DNA of 33,136 nucleotides from assembly GCA_964461045.1 (NCBI GenBank), contig CAYWSJ010000038.1, forward strand, positions 1 through 33,136, given 5' to 3'. Position numbers and translations under genes: made by a program. Below, piece after piece: positions 7,674-14,540 of the stretch. Position 1 is the stretch's first letter. Each line of letters begins with the position of its first letter. The DNA is from JAGXLC01 sp964461045 (GTDB lineage: Bacteria > Bacteroidota > Bacteroidia > Bacteroidales > UBA12077). Under the pieces are notes generated by a model. It did no database searches, had not been told where the DNA came from, and worked only from the letters and a program-made list of their open reading frames with translations.

Positions 7674-8324
7674 CTAGAATCTCATATCAATTACTTCTGC
7701 TTTTGGGTGAGTTTTTTTGTTGAAGGTAAAAGTTGAATCCGGGATTGTTTTATTTGTTTTCATTTCTTCGATCATTATAGTGAACCTGGAACCATCTTTT
7801 GCGTAGACTTTTGCAGAATGAATGTTGTAATCCTGGCCAACTCTTAAAGTTATTCTGCTATAGTCCTTATCCAGATCTTTGGGATACAAGTCAATTAGGT
7901 GCACTTTTTCATTTCCTATTTGTTTATTATCCAGGAGTCTGTATTTGAAATCTTTTTTATACAGGTTGAATATTTTATTCGGGTGATTAAAGATATCCTG
8001 GTTATTGGCATCATTGACAGGTTCTGAGATATATACTTCCTGAACCTGTTGCTTAAAATTCCACATAGTTTTTCCATTATAAAAAACTGTAGATTTAGGA
8101 AGGGTTAACTTATATTTTTCTCCTTTAATAAAAAGTTCACCTTTAATAGTTTGTTTTGAATCTGCCTGTAAGTTAACGTAATCAATTGAAAACCCTGCCT
8201 TAATTGTTTTGTATGATTCTTTTTTTTCCGAGACTTTATCAAGTATTTTTTCTGCCTTTGGATCTTGTTGAGCAAAAACAGGTATGTTGGTTATCACCAA
8301 AAATAAGACAATCAAATTTTTCAT
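7674..8324 (-). CDS. LolA-like outer-membrane lipoprotein carrier
   Basis: A 216-residue secreted protein with signal peptide MKNLIVLFLVITNIPVFA ending before QQDPKAEKILDKVSEK. The mature part has the LolA/LolB fold pattern: an N-terminal helix, then FSIDYVN, KGELFIKGEKYKLTLP, NGKTMWNF and EVYISEP. These proteins carry lipoproteins across the periplasm, or in Bacteroidota may serve related lipid or outer-membrane functions. An upstream ATG at 8354 would overlap ftsK by 20 nt and place ten polar residues before the signal peptide, so the ATG at 8324, 10 nt after the ftsK stop, is preferred. It is almost certainly cotranscribed with ftsK, a neighbourhood I know from other members of the phylum. 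Confidence 0.87.
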   Translation of the reverse strand: MKNLIVLFLVITNIPVFAQQDPKAEKILDKVSEKKESYKTIKAGFSIDYVNLQADSKQTIKGELFIKGEKYKLTLPKSTVFYNGKTMWNFKQQVQEVYISEPVNDANNQDIFNHPNKIFNLYKKDFKYRLLDNKQIGNEKVHLIDLYPKDLDKDYSRITLRVGQDYNIHSAKVYAKDGSRFTIMIEEMKTNKTIPDSTFTFNKKTHPKAEVIDMRF

Positions 8325-8334
8325 AGTATAGCTT

Positions 8335-10752
8335 TTATTTTTTGCTAATATCATTCAAATATTGTTCCAGTGTATATTCATCCTGAAATAAAACCTGTCT
8401 GGCTTTGCTTCCTTCATGCGGACCAACTACATTTGCTGCTTCAAGTTGATCCATTATTCGCCCTGCTCTGTTGTAGCCTATTGCAAATTTTCTTTGTATC
8501 AATGAAGTAGATCCTTGTTGATGTCTTGTAACCAACCTGGCAGCTTCTTCGAATAATTCATCCCATTTATCAATGCTTCCTGCTTCCCCATTAGTATTGG
8601 TTTCATCTTCATATTCAGGTAACTCGTAAGGTTCTGAAAATCCCTGTTGGTTGCTTATAAAATCTGTTAATTTTTCCAGTTCTTCTGTATCAATAAAAGC
8701 ACATTGCAGACGGGTAAGGTCACTTCCTGTTGAGATCAGCATGTCGCCTCTTCCTATTAGCTGGTTGGCTCCGGTGCTGTCAAGTATGGTTCTTGAATCA
8801 ACCATTGCTGTCACTCTGAAGGCAATTCTTGCAGGGAAATTGGCTTTTATGACCCCTGTAATGATATTTGTAGTTGGTCTTTGAGTGGCAATAATAAGGT
8901 GAATGCCAATGGCCCGGGCTAACTGCGCAAGCCGTGCTATCGGGCCTTCAATATCTTTGCCCGCAGTCATGATCAGATCAGCAAACTCATCAATTACCAA
9001 TACAATGTAGGGAAGGTACCTGTGCCCTTTTTCCGGATTCAGGCGTTTTTTTATGAATTTCTTGTTGTATTCTTTAATATTTCTTACATGTGCAGCTTTT
9101 AGCAAGTTATATCTTTCATCCATCTCAACACATAGTGAGTTGAGTGTTTTTATAATATCTTGATTATCTGTAATTATTGGTTCTTCCACATCCGGGAGTT
9201 TGGCTAAATAGTGATTTTTAATTTTTGAATAGAGCGTAAGTTCTACTTTTTTAGGATCAACCATCACAAACTTAAGTTGTGCCGGATGTTTTTTGTACAG
9301 AAGTGAAGTGATTATGGCATTCAGTCCAACAGATTTTCCTTGTCCTGTAGCTCCTGCAATAAGCAAATGCGGAAGTTTTCCCAGGTCTATAACATACGAC
9401 TCATTAGAAATTGTCTTGCCAAGTCCCAGGGGTAGTTCATAATCTGACTCTGCAAAACTTTTTGAAGTCAGTATCGACCGCATGCTAACGATTTCTTTGT
9501 TTTCATTGGGTACTTCAATACCGATTGTACCCCGCCCGGGTATGGGAGCAATTATTCTTATGCCAAGGGCTGCAAGACTTAAAGCTATATCATCTTCCAG
9601 GTTTTTTATTTTAGAAATCCTTATTCCTGGCGCTGGAACAATTTCGTACAGGGTAATGGTTGGGCCGACTGTAGCTTTGATCTGGTCTATCTGAATTTTA
9701 TAATTACCCAGGGTCTCAACGATTTTATTTTTGTTTCTTATTATTTCATCTTTGTTTATTTGTGTTTCTTTCTCATCATCATACTCTTCCAGAATCTCGA
9801 TAGGGGGTAATTCAAACTGACTGAGTTCGAGAGTTGGATCATAATCTTTAACTGTTTGTGAATTCTGCGCATCAGAACCATTTTCCGAGGCAGATTTCTC
9901 AATGGTTAGTTTTATTTCTTCATCTTCTTTATCCGTGGTTTCTTCTTCTTTTCGGTTTTCTCTTTGATGAGTTTCTGTCTCTTTCTTACTTCCTGTCTCT
10001 TCTGTCTCTTCCTTTTGTTCTCTTCTTGTATCTACAAAAGTGAAACCCGAATCCTGTTTTTCCTGTTTTCCTGTTTTATTACCTTCAGGCTGAAGATTTG
10101 TTTGTGGATTGTTCCCTTCTTCTTTAGCAACAAAGGAGACAATAGATTTAAGAAATTGTGGGCTAAAAATTTTACCAATTTCCTGTTTTAGCTGGGTGAG
10201 CGTTTTCTGTGTCAAAGAAAGAATATATGCTGAAATGAAGATTATATAGAGAAATGCTGTTCCTGTTTTTCCTATTAAAGAGTTGAACCAGTCTGAAAGA
10301 TACATTCCATGACTTCCGCCCAGTCCGTTCACCAGGTATCCATTCATATTACCAAATAAAAATCCTAAGATTAATGAAAGGAGGATCATTCCGAGAACTG
10401 AGTAAATTATCGTTTTTTTAATGGGTAGTAATCTGATATTGAAAAGTTTGAGAGCTATCACGAGGAGTACAAAGGGTAATGCAAAGGAAGCTACCCCAAA
10501 CCATTTAGCAATAAATAAGTTTGAAATCCTGGCTCCTAATTTTCCGGCCCAGTTTTCTACAACAACTGTTGAGTTAGACAATACCTGTCCCCATTCGAAG
10601 CTTTGATCTGTTTTCCAGGTAAAGAAGAAAGAAATGAATGAAATAATCAGGTATATGGCCAGCAAAAAGAAAAAAAGACCTGTAAGAAATTTTATCCGGT
10701 CATTCCTGGCTTTTATTTTATCATTCTGATTATTTGGATTTTTATTACTCAT
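8335..10752 (-). CDS. ftsK: DNA translocase FtsK/SpoIIIE
   Basis: An 805-residue septal DNA pump that clears chromosome ends at division. Four or five membrane helices occupy about 20-180, then a highly charged Glu/Lys/Thr-rich linker (about 215-310). The motor follows, with Walker A AGATGQGKS near 467-475 and Walker B VLVIDEFADL near 585-594, plus the IATQRPTT motif. The C-terminal winged-helix gamma domain (about 740-800, with FAIGYNRAGRIMDQLE and GPHEGSKAR) reads KOPS-type polarity sequences. The length is usual for the phylum and shorter than the E. coli protein because the linker is short. The lolA-like gene follows at 10 nt. Confidence 0.95.
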   Translation of the reverse strand: MSNKNPNNQNDKIKARNDRIKFLTGLFFFLLAIYLIISFISFFFTWKTDQSFEWGQVLSNSTVVVENWAGKLGARISNLFIAKWFGVASFALPFVLLVIALKLFNIRLLPIKKTIIYSVLGMILLSLILGFLFGNMNGYLVNGLGGSHGMYLSDWFNSLIGKTGTAFLYIIFISAYILSLTQKTLTQLKQEIGKIFSPQFLKSIVSFVAKEEGNNPQTNLQPEGNKTGKQEKQDSGFTFVDTRREQKEETEETGSKKETETHQRENRKEEETTDKEDEEIKLTIEKSASENGSDAQNSQTVKDYDPTLELSQFELPPIEILEEYDDEKETQINKDEIIRNKNKIVETLGNYKIQIDQIKATVGPTITLYEIVPAPGIRISKIKNLEDDIALSLAALGIRIIAPIPGRGTIGIEVPNENKEIVSMRSILTSKSFAESDYELPLGLGKTISNESYVIDLGKLPHLLIAGATGQGKSVGLNAIITSLLYKKHPAQLKFVMVDPKKVELTLYSKIKNHYLAKLPDVEEPIITDNQDIIKTLNSLCVEMDERYNLLKAAHVRNIKEYNKKFIKKRLNPEKGHRYLPYIVLVIDEFADLIMTAGKDIEGPIARLAQLARAIGIHLIIATQRPTTNIITGVIKANFPARIAFRVTAMVDSRTILDSTGANQLIGRGDMLISTGSDLTRLQCAFIDTEELEKLTDFISNQQGFSEPYELPEYEDETNTNGEAGSIDKWDELFEEAARLVTRHQQGSTSLIQRKFAIGYNRAGRIMDQLEAANVVGPHEGSKARQVLFQDEYTLEQYLNDISKK

Positions 10753-10891
10753 CAGGCTTTATTTTTATATCTATATGGCCTTTTTAGATTATAATTGCTG
10801 AATATTATAATTTTAAATGAAATTTTCTTTAAGGCCTGCTAATTGCAAAATAAAACAAAATATACGATAAAAGAAAAGATGAAAAATAAAA

Positions 10892-11587
10892 TTATTTAAG
10901 GATCTCCATAATCTCCTTCATTGTTTTGCGATTAATTTGTTTGTAGCCTTTAGGTATTTTAAAGGATTTTTCCGGAATATTAGCTCTTTTGACAGTTCTT
11001 GCCTTGAATTTCATGGGGATTTCGTAAATATTTAGCTTGAATTCAAGAAGAACACCATCAATTTTTTCAAAAGGTGTATGGTCGTTAAATCCTTTAATAT
11101 CGATTTCTTCTGTGTAATAAGTTTCAATATAGGTGGTGTCCCCATTTTCCATGAATGAAATAATCGCTTTTTTGCAGGGAAATCCGGCTATTTCTTTTTT
11201 CTCTTGGGTATATTGAAGGTTAATATTTTCTCTCTCTTTGAATATCAGGGAAGGCTGGTTAAAGTTTTCAATGTATTTATATTTCTTATTGAAAAAATTG
11301 ATTAAAGTAACATCTTCTTTTTTATTATAATTTTTTATGTGGCAGAAATTAACAAAACCGGAGGCACTTTTGAATTGATTTTTAATATCGTTATTCCTGA
11401 ATTCTATAACCATTGTTTTTGGAAGAAATTTCTGAATAAAACTGTCAAGTGAATCTCCCGGGTATTGAATATCATACTTAATTATTCCTTCTTTAAAAGT
11501 ATCCTTGTCAACGATCTTTTTACAATGGGTAAGAAAAAAAACTGAAACGATAACGGATAGATAGAAACCTATTCTTTTTATTGACAT
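10892..11587 (-). CDS. Putative lipoprotein of unknown function
   Basis: A 231-residue protein with a lipoprotein signal: charged start MSIKRIG, hydrophobic stretch, and lipobox LTHC with the modified cysteine at C22. The mature part is Lys/Asn/Ile-rich and has the repeating beta pattern typical of small envelope proteins, with EGIIKYDIQYPGD early and AGFPCKKAII and GDTTYIETYYTEEI in the middle. This resembles in outline the DUF4412 / GLPGLI-type secreted proteins of Bacteroidota (a start as xYxI, then a 'I-xG-x-xCKKA' segment). I am not sure of the family. It stands alone, 139 bp upstream of ftsK on the same strand. Confidence 0.75.
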   Translation of the reverse strand: MSIKRIGFYLSVIVSVFFLTHCKKIVDKDTFKEGIIKYDIQYPGDSLDSFIQKFLPKTMVIEFRNNDIKNQFKSASGFVNFCHIKNYNKKEDVTLINFFNKKYKYIENFNQPSLIFKERENINLQYTQEKKEIAGFPCKKAIISFMENGDTTYIETYYTEEIDIKGFNDHTPFEKIDGVLLEFKLNIYEIPMKFKARTVKRANIPEKSFKIPKGYKQINRKTMKEIMEILK

Positions 11588-11719
11588 GCGGGACTTTTTA
11601 TTCTATTCATTCTAAAATACTATGTGTAAAAATAGAAAAATAAATTCAAATTACATGAAAATTAAGGGTATTTATCTGGAAAGGTGTAATCTGAAGAAAC
11701 AAAATAATTCATATTCTAA

Positions 11720-11751
11720 TTGTATTTTGAATTATATTTTTTTTAGATTTG
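11720..11751 (+). promoter_or_regulatory. Promoter of the arcC-argF pair
   Basis: TTG (11720-11722), 21 nt, then TAGATTTG (11744-11751). Transcription would start near 11757, about 28 nt before the ATG at 11786. Confidence 0.65.
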
Positions 11752-11785
11752 TAGTTCTTATTTTAAAAAACATAAAAAATTGTAT

Positions 11786-12739
11786 ATGAGAAAGTTAGCT
11801 GTTATTGCATTAGGAGGAAACGCTCTTTTAAGAGGAAATCAGGTTGGTACCATTGAGGAACAAGAGCAAAATGTTACAGATACACTGGAGAATTTGTTAT
11901 TCCTGCTAAAGGAGGATTATGACATTGTAATTGGTCATGGTAACGGACCACAGGTCGGAAACCTTTTAATGAAAAATGATGCAGGAGAACATGTTTATGA
12001 TCTTCCACAAATGCCATTAGATGTTTGTGTGGCAGATACCCAGGGTGAGATTGGATACATGATAGAGAGGATGATGTTAAATCTTCTGAAAAAACATAAT
12101 ATTGACAAGGAGGTAGTAACCCTGGTTACACAGGTTCAGGTGGATAAAGACGATCCTGCTTTTAAGGACCCACAGAAAAGAGTTGGTAAAATTTATGATA
12201 AAGAACAAGCAGATAAACTGGCGAAGGATAAAGGATGGGTTTTTAAAGAAGAAGTAAAAGCAGATGGTGGATGGAGAAGAGTTGTGCCATCTCCCTTACC
12301 TAAAAAGATTATGAACGAGCGGGTTGTTGAAGATCTTGCAAGAAAAGGCAATATTGTTATTGCTTCAGGTGGCGGAGGAATTCCTGTTTACATAGATGAG
12401 GAAGGACGGGTAAGACCTTCTGAAGCTGTTATTGATAAGGATATGGCATCTTCATTATTAGCAGCCAGGATTAAAGCAGATGAATTTTATATTTTAACAG
12501 ATGTCCCATATGTTTACATAAACTATAAACAGCCCAATGAGCAAAAACTCGATCCTTTAAGCATTGCTGATGCCAAAAAATATCTTAATGATGGTATGTT
12601 TTCTGAGGGAAGTATGGCTCCAAAGATTAAAGCTGCTGTGCAGTTTGTTGAAAAAGGAGGAGATAAAAGTGTAATTACAGAATCAAAATTGCTCAAGGAT
12701 AAAACATACGGAACGAGAATTATAAAAGATTACGAATAA
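11786..12739 (+). CDS. arcC: Carbamate kinase
   Basis: A 317-residue member of the amino acid kinase family that interconverts ADP plus carbamoyl phosphate with ATP plus carbamate. Visible marks are the nucleotide/phosphate loop ALGGNALL near the N-terminus, IGHGNGPQVGN near 50-60, the WRRVVPSPLP segment near 168-177, ASGGGGIPVY near 203-212, and DKDMASSLLA near 228-237. Length is normal for the family. A TTG at 11780 would add two residues; the ATG at 11786 fits the family start MRKLAVIALGGNAL. The ornithine carbamoyltransferase gene follows after 27 nt, and a clean promoter lies upstream. No arginine deiminase gene is in the window, so the pathway context (citrulline breakdown or carbamoyl-phosphate handling) is inference. 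Confidence 0.93.
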   Translation: MRKLAVIALGGNALLRGNQVGTIEEQEQNVTDTLENLLFLLKEDYDIVIGHGNGPQVGNLLMKNDAGEHVYDLPQMPLDVCVADTQGEIGYMIERMMLNLLKKHNIDKEVVTLVTQVQVDKDDPAFKDPQKRVGKIYDKEQADKLAKDKGWVFKEEVKADGGWRRVVPSPLPKKIMNERVVEDLARKGNIVIASGGGGIPVYIDEEGRVRPSEAVIDKDMASSLLAARIKADEFYILTDVPYVYINYKQPNEQKLDPLSIADAKKYLNDGMFSEGSMAPKIKAAVQFVEKGGDKSVITESKLLKDKTYGTRIIKDYE

Positions 12740-12766
12740 TAATTATAAACCTAAAAATAATAAATT

Positions 12767-13768
12767 ATGGCTTTTAATATCAGAAACAAAAGTTTTGTAA
12801 AATTGCTGGACTTTTCACCAAAGGAGATCAATTTCTTGCTGGAACTTTCACAGGATTTGAAAAAAGCAAAATACGCAGGAACAGAGCAACAAAAGCTATC
12901 CGGGAAAAATATAGCATTGATTTTTGAAAAATCTTCAACCCGTACAAGATGTGCTTTTGAGGTAGCAGCTAAAGATCAGGGTGCTTTTGTAACCTATCTT
13001 GGCCCCACTGGTTCTCAAATGGGTAAAAAAGAATCTATGAAAGATACAGCAAGAGTTCTTGGAAGAATGTATGATGGAATTGAATATCGTGGATTTGGAC
13101 AGGAAAAAGTGGAAGAACTTGCTAAATATTCAGGAGTACCTGTATGGAATGGATTAACAAATGAATTTCATCCAACTCAGATTCTGGCTGATTTCTTAAC
13201 CATGAAGGAACATACCGATAAACCACTTAGTAAAGTTGCTTTTGCTTACCTGGGTGATGCAAGAAATAATATGGGTAACTCTTTATTGATCGGAGCAGCC
13301 AAGATGGGAATGGATTTCCGTTCTGTAGCTCCTAAAGAAATTCAACCCGAAGAGGACCTTGTTAAGCAGGCAAAAGAGATAGCCAAAGAGACTGGCGCTA
13401 AAATTACTGTTACAGACAATGTTGAAGAAGGTGTAAAAGGTTGTGATTTCCTTTATACAGATGTTTGGGTATCTATGGGAGAACCTGAAGAAGTTTGGAA
13501 AGAAAGAATTGAGATGTTAAAACCATACCAGGTTAACCAGGATATGATTGAAAAAACCGGAAATCCTAAAGTAAAATTCCTGCATTGTCTTCCTGCTTTC
13601 CACAATCGTGAGACAGAAATAGGGGAAGAAATATACCAGAAATTTGGAATTGAATCAATGGAAGTTGCTGAAGAAGTTTTTGAGTCAGAACATTCAATTG
13701 TTTTTGACGAAGCAGAAAACCGTCTGCACACCATAAAAGCAGTTATGGTTGCTACTTTAGGTCAGTAA
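12767..13768 (+). CDS. argF: Ornithine carbamoyltransferase
   Basis: This 333-residue enzyme exchanges carbamoyl groups between carbamoyl phosphate and ornithine/citrulline. The carbamoyl-phosphate loop STRTR is at 57-61, HPTQ at 135-138, and HCLP at 273-276 (C274 in the active site). The ornithine-specific SMG motif is at 236-238, which argues for true ornithine carbamoyltransferase. The acetyl- or succinyl-ornithine variants known from some Bacteroidota differ in this substrate loop. Placement directly behind carbamate kinase, under one promoter, suggests a catabolic (ArcB-like) direction; sequence alone does not separate argF from arcB. A strong terminator ends the unit at 13797-13829. Confidence 0.92.
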   Translation: MAFNIRNKSFVKLLDFSPKEINFLLELSQDLKKAKYAGTEQQKLSGKNIALIFEKSSTRTRCAFEVAAKDQGAFVTYLGPTGSQMGKKESMKDTARVLGRMYDGIEYRGFGQEKVEELAKYSGVPVWNGLTNEFHPTQILADFLTMKEHTDKPLSKVAFAYLGDARNNMGNSLLIGAAKMGMDFRSVAPKEIQPEEDLVKQAKEIAKETGAKITVTDNVEEGVKGCDFLYTDVWVSMGEPEEVWKERIEMLKPYQVNQDMIEKTGNPKVKFLHCLPAFHNRETEIGEEIYQKFGIESMEVAEEVFESEHSIVFDEAENRLHTIKAVMVATLGQ

Positions 13769-13796
13769 AAATAAATATTCAGATAATATTGAAACT

Positions 13797-13829
13797 AAAA
13801 AGGGCTGTCAAATTTGGCGGCCTTTTTTT
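13797..13829. terminator. Bidirectional terminator between argF and the DUF456 gene
   Basis: AAAAAGG at 13797-13803 pairs with CCTTTTT at 13821-13827. Inside, CTGTC (13805-13809) pairs with GGCGG (13816-13820) around AAATTT; one G bulges. A T run closes the right side and A run the left, so both convergent genes can use it. It overlaps the DUF456 stop codon. Confidence 0.85.
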
Positions 13830-14304
13830 ATAGCCATTCTTTAAAGAAATAGAAAGTCATGATAAGCGATGTAATTAGTTTCAAGCCTGTTCCTAAAAGA
13901 AAACCAAAGAATGACCCTAACCCTGCTTTTAAAGAGGCTTCAAAATCTGATCCTTTGATGCTTTCCCCTACTACAGCGCCAATAAAAGGCATGATGATGA
14001 GCCCGATGGGTGGAAAGAAGAACAACCCAAGAATAACTCCAATGGTTGCTCCCCAGCTTCCATATTTGGTTCCCCCAAATTTTCTTGTTCCCCAAATCGG
14101 AACAAAATAATCAAGCACGGTAACAACAACAGCCAGAATGGCAAACAGGACTAAGAAATTGGTTGAGAAATCACCAAATTTGGTAAGATGCAAAAGAATA
14201 ATGCCTCCATAACTAAGAGGAGGCCCGGGAATTATTGGTAAGATACAACCAAGTAATCCTACTATAAGCAAAACAAGGCCAAGAACAAGCAAAACATAAT
14301 CCAT
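13828..14304 (-). CDS. DUF456 family membrane protein
   Basis: A 158-residue, very hydrophobic protein with about five membrane helices. It carries the DUF456 pattern: GCILPIIPGPPLSYGGI near 19-35, LDYFVPIWGTRKFGGTKYG near 64-82, and a glycine-rich second half (FFPPIGLIIMPFIGAVVGE) with long small-residue helices. The biochemical role of the family is not known to me. It lies 53 nt downstream of the FeoB-associated peptide on the same strand, so it may be the last gene of the feo transcript, but the distance also allows independent expression. Confidence 0.85.
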   Translation of the reverse strand: MDYVLLVLGLVLLIVGLLGCILPIIPGPPLSYGGIILLHLTKFGDFSTNFLVLFAILAVVVTVLDYFVPIWGTRKFGGTKYGSWGATIGVILGLFFFPPIGLIIMPFIGAVVGESIKGSDFEASLKAGLGSFFGFLLGTGLKLITSLIMTFYFFKEWL

Positions 14305-14357
14305 TGTTTATTTTTTGAATAAATATAGCAAGAATTTTGAGTAAAACCGGAAAGCTT

Positions 14358-14531
14358 TTATTTTTTTGTTTTTATTTTTTTGAGAATATCGTTTTTGGCA
14401 GAAAGTCCACAACCCGTACAACTGCACCCTTTCTGGCTGCTGTTGGCGTTTCTGAAGAATAGTACAATTTGCCACACAGTATAGGCTACAGCAAGAAAAA
14501 CAATAAAAAGTGCAATTATATTTTGTATCAT
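14358..14531 (-). CDS. FeoB-associated Cys-rich membrane protein (57 aa)
   Basis: A small gene starting at the ATG at 14531, only 9 nt after the feoAB stop. The product has one N-terminal membrane helix (about residues 3-26, IIALFIVFLAVAYTVW) followed by a Cys-rich cytosolic tail, GCSCTGCGL, with cysteines at 36, 38 and 41, and a lysine-rich end. This is the layout of the FeoB-associated Cys-rich membrane protein family found behind feoB in many bacteria. A FeoC-like role or an iron or redox sensing role at the FeoB complex has been considered for it; the function is not settled. The spacing implies cotranscription and probably a direct partnership with FeoB. Confidence 0.88.
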   Translation of the reverse strand: MIQNIIALFIVFLAVAYTVWQIVLFFRNANSSQKGCSCTGCGLSAKNDILKKIKTKK

Positions 14532-14540
14532 AACTATTAA

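Noticed and set aside
9858..10191. Overlapping plus-strand frames of 61 and 75 codons
   Set aside because: They are antisense to the charged low-complexity linker of ftsK, whose codon bias leaves the opposite strand open.
11780..11785. TTG start for carbamate kinase
   Set aside because: The ATG at 11786 gives the family start MRKLAVIALGGNA; the TTG adds only two residues without any support.
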